From Eucommia ulmoides (taxonomy: Eukaryota; Streptophyta; Magnoliopsida; Garryales; Eucommiaceae), in assembly GCA_016647705.1 (NCBI GenBank), contig CM028335.1:9376905-9440904 (forward strand): 64,000 nucleotides of DNA. The letters run 5' to 3'. A model generated the notes under the pieces. It had not been told where the DNA came from. It did not search any database and saw only the letters and a list, made by a program, of their open reading frames with translations. The stretch's first letter is position 1. Each line of letters opens with the position of its first letter. The position numbers and the translations under genes were made by a program. Of the stretch, positions 44,880-56,840 are shown one piece after another.

Positions 44880-47800
44880 TCTCCACAACTCGCTCTTCAT
44901 CCTTGAAGTAATGCTTGATTCGCTCCCCGTTAACTCAGAAAGTTCGTCCGTCTTCTCCTTCTAACTCGATAGCACCAAATGGATAAATATGCTTGATCCG
45001 GAATGGTCCAGACCACCGGGACTTCAACTTTCTGGGAAAGAGTCTCAACCTTGAGTTAAACAACAGAACTTGTTAACCCGGACTGAACTCCCTCCAGACT
45101 ATCATTTTATCATACCACCTCTTCATTTTATCTTTATAAAGCTTGGCATTCTCATAAGCCTCGTGCCGGAATTCCTCCATTTCATTCAATTGGAGGAGAC
45201 GTTGCGTACCAGAAGCCTTTAGGTCAAAGTTGAGTTTCTTAATCGCCCGAAATGCACGGTGCTCCAATTCAACGGGCAAATGACACGCTTTCCCAAACAC
45301 CAATCGATACGGTGATATGCCAATCGGTGCCTTAAAAGTCGTGCGGTATGCCCATAAAGTATCATCAAGCTTCACCGCCCAATCCTTACGATTAGTATGA
45401 ACCGTTTTCTCCAGAATTAGCTTGATTTCTCAGTTTGAAACTTCTGCTTGGCCATTTGTCTGTAGGTGGTATGGCAGCGCCACCTTGTGCCTAATCCCAT
45501 ACTGTACCAACAAAACACTAAGCATTTTGTTATAGAAGTGGGTTCCCTCATCACTGATGAACGCTCGAGGTGTCCCGAACCGTGTCATGACATTTTGTTG
45601 AAGGAACTTTAAAACCACTTTGGCATGATCGGTAGGTGTTGCCACGGTTTCGACCCATTTGGACACATAATCCACTGCTAACAGAATATACTCCTTGCCA
45701 AATGATGGTGAAAATGGCCCCATGAAATCTACACCCCATATATCAAACAACTCAAGCTCAAGAATAGACGTCAATGGCAATTTATGTCTTCTCGATATGT
45801 TACCCACCCTTTGACATCTATCACAAGTTTTCACAAACATGTACGAATCTTTAAACGAAGAGGGCCAGTAAAAACCTTATTGAAGTACTTTTGATACTGT
45901 CTGAGTCGCACCAAAATGGCCGCCACAAGGTGATAAATGGCAATGACAGAGAATACTAGTCATTTCCTCCTTCAGAACACATCTCCGGATCACCTGATCA
46001 ACATATTTATTAAATAGCAATGGCTCGTCCCACAGATAATACTTTGTATCAAAAAGAAATTTCTTCATTTGGGCTCTAGTCAAATCAGGTGGTAACACAT
46101 TAAATGCAAGATAGTTCACAATGTCCACATACCAAGGAAGTGCATTTTCAACCGAAAATAGTTGTTCGTCAGGGAACACTTCCGTGATACTAGACTCCTC
46201 ACCAACGTCTTCTTGAATCAACCTTGACAAATGGTCGACAACAACGTTCTCACTCCCCTTTTTATCCCTTATTTCAGCATCAAACTCTTGTAATAGAAGA
46301 ATCCACCTTATCAATCTCGGCTTGGCATCTTTCTTTGCGAACAAGTACCAGATAGCCGTGTGATCTGTGTAGACGATCACTTTTGAACCAATGATATAAG
46401 ACTGGAACCTATCACAAGCAAAAACAACAGCTAGTATTTCTTTCTCAGTCGTGGTGTAATTCTCCTGGGCATCATTCAATGTCTTACTTGCATAATAGAT
46501 TGAGTGAAAGATCTTCTCCTTCTGTTGGCCTAACACTGTGCCAACGACATAATTACACGCATCCCACATAATCTCAAATGGCATCTCTCAGTCTAGAGCG
46601 ACCATTATTGGAGTCGTGATCAACTTCTCTTTTATCACCTTAAAAGCCTCCATGCAAGCCTCATTGAATTCAAATGAAGTATCCTTCTCAAGAAGGTGAC
46701 ATAACGGCTTCACCGTTAATAAAGCGTCGGTAAAAGCCGGCATGCCCCAAGAAACTTCGAACTCCTTTTACATTAATCGGTGGCGGAAGCTACTCAATCG
46801 TTTCAATCTTTGCTCGGTCCACCTCAAGCCCCTTGGAAGAGACTCGATGACCCAAGACGATATCTTCTTTAACCATAAAGTGGCACTTTTCCCAATTAAG
46901 AACTAAATTCTTTTCCTCACATCGGTAAAGAACAAGCGCCAAATTGTATAGACAGTAATCAAAATATGACCCAAAGACTGAGAAGTCATCCATGAAGATT
47001 TCCATTTTCTCTTCCACCATATCAGAAAATATTGCCATCATACACCGTTGAAAAGTCGTCGGTGCGTTGCAAAGGCCAAATGGCATGCGTCTATAAGCAA
47101 ACGTCCCATACGGGCATGTAAAAGTAGTCTTTTCTTAATCTTTCAGTGTAATGGCTATTTGATTGTAACCAGAATAGCCATCAAGAAAGTAATAGTACTC
47201 ATATCCGGCTAATCGATCAAGCATTTGGTCTATGAAAGAGATAGGAAAATGATAATTCCTTGTCACCTTATTCAATCTTCTATAATCAATGCACATATGC
47301 CATCCCGTGATGGTCAATGTAGGAATAAGGTCATCCTTATCATTCTTCACCACCGTCATACCTCCTTTCTTGGGCGTCACTTGCATCAGGCTAACCCACT
47401 CACTATCGGATATAGCATATATAATTTCTGCATTCAAGAGCTTCAACACCTCCTCTCTCACCACTTCTTTCATAGCTGGATTTAGTCGTCGTTGATGTTC
47501 AATGGAGGGTTTGAACACATCCTCCATCAAAATCTTATGCATGCAAACCGAAGGGCTAATTCCTTTGATATCCGATATAGACTAAGCAAAAGCAGATCGA
47601 TACATCTTCAAGATTCTCTGCAACTTACTCTCCTCTTCTTCCGTCAAAGATGATGAAATTAAACCGGATTGGTCGAATTCTCTCCCAAAAAGATATACCG
47701 AAGATGTTCTGGTAATTGCTTGACTAATAATCCCCCGTGAGGCGGATTTGATTTATGGGGAGAGTTTTCAACTTCTTCAATCTCCGCTACATGAATAGAA

Positions 47801-48256
47801 TCCTCTACATCTTTAGATTGAGCATCCAAAGTCAGCACGTAATCTACAACATCAAGTTCTGTGGTAGAGCCTTCATCACCAAGATCCCTCATAGATAAGG
47901 AATTTGTGAGAGTATGCTCTAACGAATCCGTCGCCATATTTGCAAGAAAGAACTCCCTCACGCAAGAGTCCACAACATCAACTCGGTGGCGATTGGGAAG
48001 TACATCCAAAAAAGTTCATAGTTTTAAAAATGTTGAACCTTATCTCTTCATCATTCACTCTTAACATCAGATTTCCATTATGCACATCAATTAAGGCCTT
48101 TCCCGTTGCAAGGAAAGGTCTTCCTAGGATGATCGAGATTTCTCTATCTTCTTCTATTTCTAGCACAACGAAATCCACCAAAAATATGAATTTGTCTACC
48201 TTTACTAGCACGTCCTCAATGATACATTTAGGATAGGTTAACGAACGATTCGCCAT
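44880..48256 (-). pseudogene. Pol region of element C (protease, RT, RNase H, integrase)
   Basis: In - strand order: a protease-side block with SIILGRPFLATGKALIDV (about 48256-47980); RT with RMLNxxIIY-like and FLDGYSGYNQ (47542-47135) and with IFMDDFSVFG (47086-46790); RNase H with YYASKTLNDAQENYTTTEKE and VIVYTDHTA (46584-46200); and integrase with a zinc-binding-like start, WGVDFMGPF, FISDEGTHF and NGQAEVSN, then a tail with [15 protein letters not shown] (about 45960-44880). The order protease-RT-RNase H-integrase is that of Ty3. The region is broken in several places and cannot be active as it stands. Confidence 0.85.
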
Positions 48257-48970
48257 TTGAAGAAAGATCGTTGTCGGCTTTGTACGCCCAAGTTCTAACT
48301 TCTGTTAAACGGAAGAAGGCATCAAATTAATACTCACCCCAAGATCACAAAGAGCCTTATCAAAATGAGATTTCCCGATAGTACACAGAATTGTGAAACT
48401 ACCCGGATCCTTCAATTTGGTAGGCAACTTCCTTTATAGTACTGCACTATACTCCTTCGTTAGTTTTACCATTTCGTACTCCTCCAACTTTCTCTTCTTT
48501 GTCATAATGTCTTTCAAGAACTTGCCATAGTTGGGCATTTGCTCTAATGAATCCGCAAAAGGAATGTTGATGTGAATTTTCTTGAAAATTTCAAGAAATT
48601 TTTCAAATTAGGCATCCAACTTCCTCTTTTGGAATCTTTGAGGATATGACAATGGGGTTACTAAAATTGGTGAATTTTCTAAAAATGTTACTCGTCCCGG
48701 CATCACCCTTTCATCTCTTCTTCTCTCCTTGACTTTCTGTTGGTTCTTATTCTCATTCAAGTTTTCACTCGGCTTCTCTTTTCTTTCATCGATTTTTACT
48801 TCAACTTCCTCCTCCACAATTGTTCTTGGTTCATCATGATGAAACTCATGACTCACTCCTGGCTCGTTTTCCATAGGCTTGCTCACCTTCACTTCTCTTT
48901 CGCTCCTCAACTTAATCGTCTTGCATTCCCTAGGGTTGGTTTCCGTATTGATTGAAAACTTTCCCTTTTG

Positions 48971-50098
48971 TTACTCTTGGATGGACTTAGCAAGCTGCAC
49001 GATTTGAGTTTCTAAAGACTTCACCGTGGCATTGGTGTTTATACAAGTTGTATCGATTGAGTCAAGCTGTGTTTCATGTTTGTTCAGTCGGTTATGCGTC
49101 TCACGCATTATAGTCTGAGTCTCCTTCATAAACGAACCCAAAACTTCATCAAAATTTGATTTTGGATTATGCATTGGTGGTTGTTGCATTTGACGATTGG
49201 ATTATATCGAATATCCCGGAGCTTGATTTCCATATCCCAGAGGTGGCCGCAAAGAGTTCTGATTGTTTGCATATGAGAAGTTCTCATGGTTGCGAAGTCC
49301 AGGATTGTAAAGAGTTGGAATGTTGGTAGCGGGCCTGAAAGTATAGGCTCGATTGTTTAGAAAGTGGCATTCCTCGAACTCATTATCCAATCCGGATTGA
49401 GAATAACTTGTTGCAATCTCCTCCCCTTGACTTGACAAAGCACCTTTTGTAGACAAGACGACCAATTGATCCGAGAGCTTGGACACTTGGGTCGATAACG
49501 TTGCAATATGGTCAGATTCTTAGATAGAAGAGACCCGTCTTCTTGTGTTCCTCTCATTCAGCCATTGATAATTGTTAGCCGCCATTTCTTCCAATAGTGC
49601 ATTAGCTTCGGTCGGGGTTTTGGATAACAATGATCCCCCTGAGGCAGCATCAACGATCATTCTGGTTTGGCCATCCAACCCGTTGTAAAACAATTGGGTT
49701 TGAAACCAATCCGGATACCCGTGTTGGGGGCACCTTCGCAATAGATCCTTGAATCGCTCTCACGCCTCAAATAACGGCTCAAAGTCTCTCTGGCAAAACT
49801 GCGCAATCTCACTTTGGAGTTGAGAAGTCTTAGAAGGTGGGAAGAACTTAGTAAGGAACCTTTATGCAAGGTCCTCCCAAGTATTAATGCTCCCCGGTTG
49901 GATCGATTAGAACCAACCCGTTGCTCTATCTTGTAAAGAGAAAGGAAATAACCTCAACCGTATGACATCTTTGGCAACACCATTTATCTTTACAGTGTCA
50001 CAAATCTCAAGAAAGGTTACTAAGTGGACGTTGGGGTCTTCATGAAGATTCCCGCGATACTGGTTTTGTTGAACCATGTTAATTAGGGCGGGATTCAA
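48971..50098 (-). pseudogene. Gag region of element C
   Basis: It begins MNPALINMVQQNQYRGN, then DPNVHLVTFLEICDTVKING and RLRLFPFSLQDRATGW, the capsid words of the Athila/retrotransposon gag family. It continues through a region with several broken frames to a coiled-coil-like part at about 49189-48971. Confidence 0.75.
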
Positions 50099-50468
50099 CT
50101 CAAAATTATTTGCTTGGATCGGCTGCCTCCAGATCCCCGAATAATTATCCAGTATTAAAGGTCTATAATAGTCCCTAAGGACTCGTTGTGGTCACTCTTG
50201 CTCCAGAGGCTGGAGTGTGTGCGACTCCGGCGGTTGCTGAACATGTTCACATCCCCTGGCCATAGTGGTAGCTTTCCTCTCTTTTTGTTTACTAATGTGT
50301 TGACTATGTCGCATGTACTGCTTAGTTCAAACAAATAAATCAAATAAACAAATGAATTGAATAAAATTAAAATCAAAAGAATTATTGTGATTAACATTCA
50401 ACTACTTGATCGCAATATCAACTTAATTGAAAAACACTGTGCATTCCTCGACAACAGCGCCAAAAACT

Positions 50469-52020
50469 TGTACGTGCGAGGATTTCATCATCGTCCTTGC
50501 GGTAATGACTACTCGCAAGTATATGAGGTCTAGTTTTAATATAATGGATCTTGTAAGATCAGGTATCGTTCCACTGCAAAACACGTGTAACTTGGTTGAA
50601 TATTGTGAATAAAATAGTTTCATATTATCTCAACTAATCAAAATTTGTTTGTATTATATTTAATCTACTAAGATAAATGATAACTATTAGGTTAGTTCTA
50701 ATTACACTAATTACTTAGGTATTGAATAGTTCTAATTACACTAATTACTTAGGTATTGATTTCTTTCACATAATGCATAATTGACGTCATTTAGTTAGCT
50801 ATAACGGTTTTTATCTATTCCCAAAATCTCTGTATCTATAACTCCTCCGCTACCTCTCCTGAGTATAAGACGGGAGATTACACGACTTCGTGTCAACGAA
50901 GAAGTCCCCCTCAACGTCTTAACGACCCTAGGTCGCGTGAGTCTTAAGCCAACGTCATGGATTGCATACGTTCTAACGCCCTCCCAGGTCGTTAGAATAT
51001 CACGTTGCATTTACCCTAGTCCGAATCCAGGGTTACCTCTCCCGAGTGTCAAATCCCATATTCTCGGTTAATTAATACAAGCATAATATCAAGAAAAAAG
51101 GTAAACACAACCGGATTTAGACAAATAACACGTTAAAGTAACATTAATTCATTCAACTTAACATTTACATGATTTCAACTACACCTAAGTAACATTTAAC
51201 TAATACTACAAGATCTTAGCCATATACCATACAAAATAATAGGGATTCAACATTATTAGATATGAAAAAGTAATTACAAAGATAAAAACAAAAGAAGAAC
51301 GATCAAATCTGAAAGTGAAACGATCCACTGTCACTAATGATTGATCCGTAAGTGATTCATCTTTGCTCGAATGATGAATCTCCTCCTTGATGACCAAAAT
51401 ATAGCTTAAGAACTCCCTACTAGGGTTAGGGATCATCAACCACCTTTTTCAGATGTGGGAAAGGGGTATAAATAGGCCAAAGGTTTCAAAAATATCTAAA
51501 CAGATATTTTGCCCTGTTCTGCGAAATTCGCCTAGGCGGTAGAATCTTCACCTAGGAGGAATTTAAGTCAGTTAGAAATCCTCCTAAGTGATGGTTTATT
51601 CGCCTAGGTGGAAGACTAACTTCTTCATCTTCTTTCATTCTGACTGATTTCCGCCTAAGCGGTAGAAACTTCGCCTAGGCAGATTTTAACATTTAAGCAC
51701 TTCCAGCATTCTGACGGAATTTCGTCTAGGCGGTGAAAACTTCGCCTAGGTGGATTTCAACATTTCAGCACTTCCAACCTTCTGACGGATTTCCGGCTAG
51801 GCGATGGAAACTTCACCTAGGCGGATTTTCGCTATTCTTGAAACCTCCATTTTTTTATATTTTGGCTACCATTTTTTCCACCGTTTTGCTCAGTTTGTCG
51901 ATTGTTTACGTCCTTACACCTGACTTATAAAAAATAGCTAAAAAGATATTAAAACTTTAATAAAATACTCAAAAACTGGCAAATTCGGTTTAGAAATAGA
52001 TAGGTATTTTACACCTATCA
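50469..52020 (-). repeat. 5' LTR of element C
   Basis: 1,552 bp on -. The palindrome array is at about 51530-51830, the TATTTATA box (in GGCCTATTTATACCCC) at 51467-51474, and one post-promoter block at about 50810-51060. A short direct duplication with AATTACTTAGGTATTGA is at about 50700-50760. Confidence 0.9.
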
Positions 52021-52025
52021 CCGAG

Positions 52026-53520
52026 CAAGAAGCGTTGTTGCAAATGTGGAAAAGATTTGAAGAGAAAAGAAATAAGATAGATTGATTATTCAAGTTTTCC
52101 GCCTAGGTCCAAATTGGCGGGTAAACAACGTTTTTCGGGATCAGAACTTGATGGATTTGAATGGAATCAGAATTTGTGAAAAGAAACATTGGTCGTGGCC
52201 TTGAAATGTATTGGAACCGCATTCCGCTGCAATCCGACTTAAGATCTCACAGAAAATCATATTGGGGATTGAAGGTACTCGTTTTAGTAATTTTTGACAT
52301 TTGCCTATTTTTTTTGGATTAAATCAATTTTGTAGGATTTAAGAAAACACAGAGCATGTAGGAGTATTAGATACTCAAGCATTGAATCATCTAATAATTT
52401 GAAAAGACAAGAATCCAGTCGAACAAGCCAAGGAGACTTTGATGAGGTATGTTGGGCCTTCCCCTGAGTTGAACAGTGAAATTTCGAAACTAAAAAAAAA
52501 AAAAAGTAAAAAAGTTTTGTCGAATCACCCCAAAGTATGTCGAGCTCTCAGTTGAAAAGTGAGACTTCTAAATTCAAATGGAAAAATCTCCCGATACTGT
52601 CCCATAAAAGTCAAGGGCCGTCAGTCAAATAACCGTGATGAAAAAGGGGGGAACAGAATTGCGAAGCCATCAAAGGTGACTTAATTTACAGACTAAGATT
52701 TTGTTTTGGAAGTGTTTTCTTGTTCATTACAGGGATTTCGAAAAGGCTGGGAGCATGGATTTCCCTGTCATCAGGACCTCTTACCTTCCTGCCAACTCAA
52801 GTTGGAGACTCTTATTGCTGAAAACTCATAAACTCTAAATGAGCATTTAGGTATGCGTTTTGCCCTGAAAGGGGCGTCAAGTGAATTACGCTAAACCTGA
52901 TTCTTGACGTAATACTAAAGTATGTAGGCAACCTGTAAAGGTTCGGTCATCTGAGAGTCAGCCCCAGCCAAAGGCTGGGGCACATTTTACATCTTTGCTA
53001 TCTCATTTTTGTCCAGCCACAAGTTGGGGCCTATTTTATATCTTTAGACTTTTTGTTGTCCCCAGCTAAGAGGGCTAGGGAATCTTTCTTTTATTACTCT
53101 AAACAATCCTCTAAACAGCCAATTGTTCATCATGAGTATCGTCATAAGTCTTTCTTTTATTACTCTAAATGATCCTCTAAACGGTCACTGGTTCGTCATG
53201 AGTATTGTCATGAGTCATTCTTTTATTACTCTAAACGATCATCTAAACGGACACTCGTTCGTCATGAGTATCGTCATGAGTAATTTTTTTTTTATTTATC
53301 ACTCTAAACGATACTCTAAACGGACATTTGTTTGTCATGAGTATCGTCATGAGTCATTTTGTTATTACTCTAAACGGACATCTATTCAGCATGGGTATCA
53401 TCATGAGTCATTTTATTTATTCTGTCGCTAAAAATTCACTTTGAAACATGGGACAATCAAAGTGACTTGGTCTTTTGTTTTTGCCAAGCGAGTGAAACTC
53501 GCATAAGAAAGAAGGGCAGT
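52026..53520 (+). other. Element E 3' interior with tandem repeats
   Basis: No protein family is recognised in 52026-52950. At 52961-53090 about three units of about 50 bp share CCAGCC...GGGGC...TTTTATATCTTT, the first with the perfect stem GCCCCAGCC/GGCTGGGGC. 53100-53430 is a second array. The polypurine tract and 3' LTR follow. Confidence 0.55.
53100..53430. repeat. Minisatellite near the 3' LTR of element E, about five units of 60-70 bp
   Basis: The unit contains ATTACTCTAAACGATC, CTCTAAACGGACA, TTCGTCATGAGTATCGTC and ATGAGTCATT. Five diverged copies lie in tandem. Hypervariable tandem repeats upstream of the 3' LTR are known for Ogre/Tat-like elements and are a source of satellite DNA. 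Confidence 0.85.
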
Positions 53521-53800
53521 TGTAGACACGACATTTTGACTATCCCACAAAAAAATAAAATTAATCATGCTTCATTTTATTGTTAAATTTGTTTAATTTA
53601 ATTTCGTTTTATTTCATTTGTTCCAAAAAAAATAAAAAAAATAAAGGAAAAAAAATGAAATTAAAAAAAAAGTGTGAAATTGAAAGAAGAAAAATGGGAC
53701 TAAAATTGAAAGAATGGAAAATATGGGGAGTAAGAAGAAAGAGAGAGAAAGTTTTGGGTCCAAACCGAGAGAGAGAGGAGAGAAAAGAGAGAGATAGTGG

Positions 53801-53837
<37 letters not shown>

Positions 53838-55767
53838 TGAGAGAGAGAAATGGGTTGGGCCTTGCCTGTGATCAGCCGAAATAGAGAGAGAAGGGGGAGT
53901 GAGAGAGGGCAAAGGAGGTGGGCCCCCGCCTTTTGACCAGCCACGAAAAAAAATAATAATGCAAACAGTGGCCGCCTTTCCCCTGCCACGTGTCGCGACC
54001 TGGTGAGGTGGTGATGGGGCGCGTGTTTTACACGCGCTCTGCGTCCAGAATCTTCCCTTTCTCTCCCTTTTACAATTCTACCCTTTCCCAATCTAATTTG
54101 GACTGGGTTTAGCAGCCAGACCTAGTTTTCGGGTTTCCTAAAGTGTTTTTTCATGCCCGCTCTTTTCCTATAAATAGGATCCTTCTCCTCTCACTTTATT
54201 CATTCAAGAATTTAGAGGAGTCACCCCCTTTAGAAGAGTGATTCTCAAAATCTTTTTGGGAAGCTGTCCGCGTGAGAGAAAAGCCCGAACGTCAAGATTC
54301 TTGGCCCAGAACAAGTATGTTTTTATTTTTTTCAGTTTATTTAAACATCTCGATAGTTTCAATTCTTGCAAATTTTATTGATTTATTGTCGTCTGATGAC
54401 TCGATGAAAAACGCCAAGACGAGGTTCCCCATTCTCAATCTGAATCTTTAAGCGTTTAGACGAGGACACCCGCTGTTTTTTATTTATTTTATTTATGTAT
54501 TTTTTTGTTTTGTTTACAAATAAAAATAAAAAGAAAAGTCGTCCGATGATCCGATAAAAACGCCAGAACGGGTTTCCCTTAACCCCGAGCGTGAGGTGAA
54601 GGATATTTTATTATTTATGTTGTTGCATTTGATTTTTTTATTTTTGTTTATTTTATTCCTCTTATCAAAACCCTAAGAAAAAAATAAATAAAAAATAAAA
54701 AAAGAATAAATAAAAATAAAAAATATTTTATTAGTAGAAATTAATCCTTAAGAACCTTAAGTTAAATCCGACGATCCGATAAATCATGAAAGAGTTTTTC
54801 GTGGTCTCGTTTTCATTCCCCAACCCGAGTGGAATTTAGAAATGAACGGTTTTAAGAAATCTCTTCCCTCGATAAATTTCTCGTGGAATTTCGTTTAAGT
54901 TTCGGAAAGATTAATTTCAATTATTTCCGCAAAACCTCCCTTAATTCTCATATCCATAGAATTTGAGGGAATTTCAAATCAAGACTTCTTTAAATTAATC
55001 GGGCAAATTTAAAATATTTTTTTTTTTTGCATCCATCTAGCATATTTACTCGTTACACTATTTAGACGGAATGTTCAGTACAGTTTCACTACTTAAAGTT
55101 TTCATTCATTAAATTAAATCATTTATTTTTTTTATTTAGTCACTTAAAAAAAAAATCATTTAGATGTAGTTTTCCATTTATATTTTCAAATCTCATTTAT
55201 CTATTTTTAGTTTGCCTATTTAAATTAAAAAAATTCCCTTGGAAACATACATAAAATCCCCCAGGGACCATCCTTATCGAATCCTTAATATTCGATAAGA
55301 GGTTATACAAGGGAACATTCCCAAAAATTCAAAAACTTATCCCACCTTATTTGTGAAAAAATACCAAAAAGATTTTATAAGAAAAGAATGATTTCAAAAT
55401 AAAATAAAACACTTGGACTAAACTAATTGGACTTAATTGGACATAAGGTACCATTTTCGGATGGGCGTCTTGGGGTGCCTAACATCTTCCCCAAGCATAA
55501 CCGACCCCCGAGCCTCTAAATGAATATTTGGTTTGACCGTGTTTTTGGAATCAATTTTTTACTTAGGCCCTTTAAATTGTTTTTTCTAAAAATTCGGTGA
55601 CCTAGCACACCATTTAAACCCAATACTAGGTGGCGACTCCTTATTTTTTAAAAAGTTATCTAAGTATATTTTTTTTAAGAAAATTGACGCTTTAAAAATC
55701 CCTCTCTCCTTAAGCTTATTATTTATTATTTATTATTTTTTTCTTTTTGGAAAAACGGAGCGCGTTG
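53521..55767 (+). repeat. 3' LTR of element E
   Basis: 2,247 bp, collinear with 29220-31508. It has a longer (GA)n run at about 53740-53900 and a TATAAATA box at 54169-54176. Confidence 0.9.
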
Positions 55768-55772
55768 GATAC

Positions 55773-56840
55773 GATCTTATATTCTTGAGGATGGAGTGGA
55801 TGGAACTTTAAAGTTAAAGTGTAGGTTGCCGATAGCTACTATTGGGCCGAGAAATTATAGACATATGTTGTTTTTTGTTGATGATGCGGGATTAGACCAT
55901 GTGTTTTAGATATCTCGTAAGGTATCCTCATTGCTTGATGTTGAGGTGTATGTCGAGGTAGAGCGAGCTTTTGATCACGCTCCAACTTGTTCTTCCCAAC
56001 CTGGTCCTTTTACCTAATTTTTAAGTCAAAGTTTCAATCCTCATGTTGCCGCCTTATCCGGACAATTTTTTTCGTATAACATTCCTATGTTCGATCGCTA
56101 AGTTATTCAATCCAGCTACACTCACTGATCTCCCTACATTCCCGAAGAATATCAACCCCAGACAGTGATTGAACGTGATGCAGGTACCAGTTCTGTTGCT
56201 CCACATCACCATCATTTACCAATTAGTCCACCGCATGACAATAATTACGGTAGGTATGATAAGAATGTGGAGTATGAGCCAATTACAGTCGATAGTTTCC
56301 ACAACAGCGAACATACAGATTTCAAAGATGCTGTTGCATTAGAGGAAAAGGGGAATAGTGGGGATGGAGATGAAGATATAGACGTCGAGCTGAGGGGGCA
56401 AGGGAGTGAATAGTTGCCGTTGCATATGGTTTCTTCATTCTAAAATGAATTAGAATGGGGTGATGATGATGACTTAGAAAAGTATGAGCCAAAGTTATGA
56501 AAGAATTTCTGGAACTCGGAAATGAACAAATTTTGTAGCAGTATGGTATTTAAGGACAAAAAACATGTTCAGAATGCCATGAAATATTACCATATTATGA
56601 AAAATAAAAAGTTTTGTGTGGTGGATACGCATCCTAAAGTTTGGTCGCTTAAATACAAGCCCGGTTGCGGGTGGAGGATGCGGGCGACTTTGAAAAAAGT
56701 CACAGAATGTTCCACAATGAGCCATACACGTGTTTCTACAATCATACGACCTTAGATCACGAAAACTTGGATTCATGTGTCATTTCTAATATGATACTTG
56801 GACAAGTCGAAGAGGATCCGGAAATAAAAATGGGAGTTAT
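55773..56840 (+). mobile_element. Mutator-like element, right part, truncated
   Basis: This continues the transposase-type sequence broken at 29219. Around 56516-56755 the + strand translates to the MuDR N-terminal domain (FCSSMVFKDKKHVQNAMKYY, then a GCGWRMRA word). Downstream is a decayed CYNHTTLDHENLDS-like stretch and VEEDPEIKMGVI, in the order expected for plant MULE transposases. It stops abruptly at 56840/56841, where the ABCG promoter copy begins, so the catalytic part and right terminus are missing. The frame is broken, with several stops and frame changes. Confidence 0.7.

Larger units (their letters stand above)
40116..52020 (-). mobile_element. Athila-like Ty3 element (C) with gag, pol and a third ORF, one LTR
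   Basis: It reads on -. The 5' LTR is 52020-50469 (starts TGATAGGTGTAAAATACC, ends ...CACGTACA), followed by a GTTTTTGGCGCTGTTG primer-binding site. Then come gag (about 50098-48971), protease, RT, RNase H and integrase (about 48256-44880), a promoter-like stretch, a third ORF of the plant transposon-protein type, and the conserved non-coding tail. CCGAG lies at both ends (40111-40115 and 52021-52025), yet no 3' LTR is present: the left end is inside the tail at TGACAAGTGAATACGC. The coding parts are broken, with roughly ten or more interruptions. A solo LTR (41695-43235) has inserted into the third ORF. It is old. Confidence 0.88.
29220..55767 (+). mobile_element. Ogre/Tat-like giant LTR element (E), host of the nest
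   Basis: The LTRs are 29220-31508 and 53521-55767, starting TGTAGACAC(A/G)ACATTTTGAC. They are flanked by perfect GATAC target duplications (29215-29219, 55768-55772). The primer-binding site TGGTGACTCCATTGGGGAC (31511-31529) fits the tRNA-Arg type used by the Tat/Ogre lineage, and AAGAAAGAAGGGCAG is the polypurine tract. The interior keeps a broken gag (32060-32350 and 37954-39261), no recognisable pol, and tandem repeats before the 3' LTR. Its own DNA is about 9.2 kb; the rest is two inserted elements (32351-37790 and 40116-52020). LTR divergence of several percent by eye makes it old. It sits inside a Mutator-like element. Confidence 0.92.

Noticed and set aside
41695-52020. One element bounded by inverted LTRs (D and the C LTR)
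   Set aside because: The LTRs face opposite ways, and D has its own perfect CCTGA duplication, so D is a separate insertion and not the 3' LTR of C.
53100-53430. CRISPR-like array
   Set aside because: The units are diverged tandem copies with no unique spacers, in a plant retroelement; it is a minisatellite.
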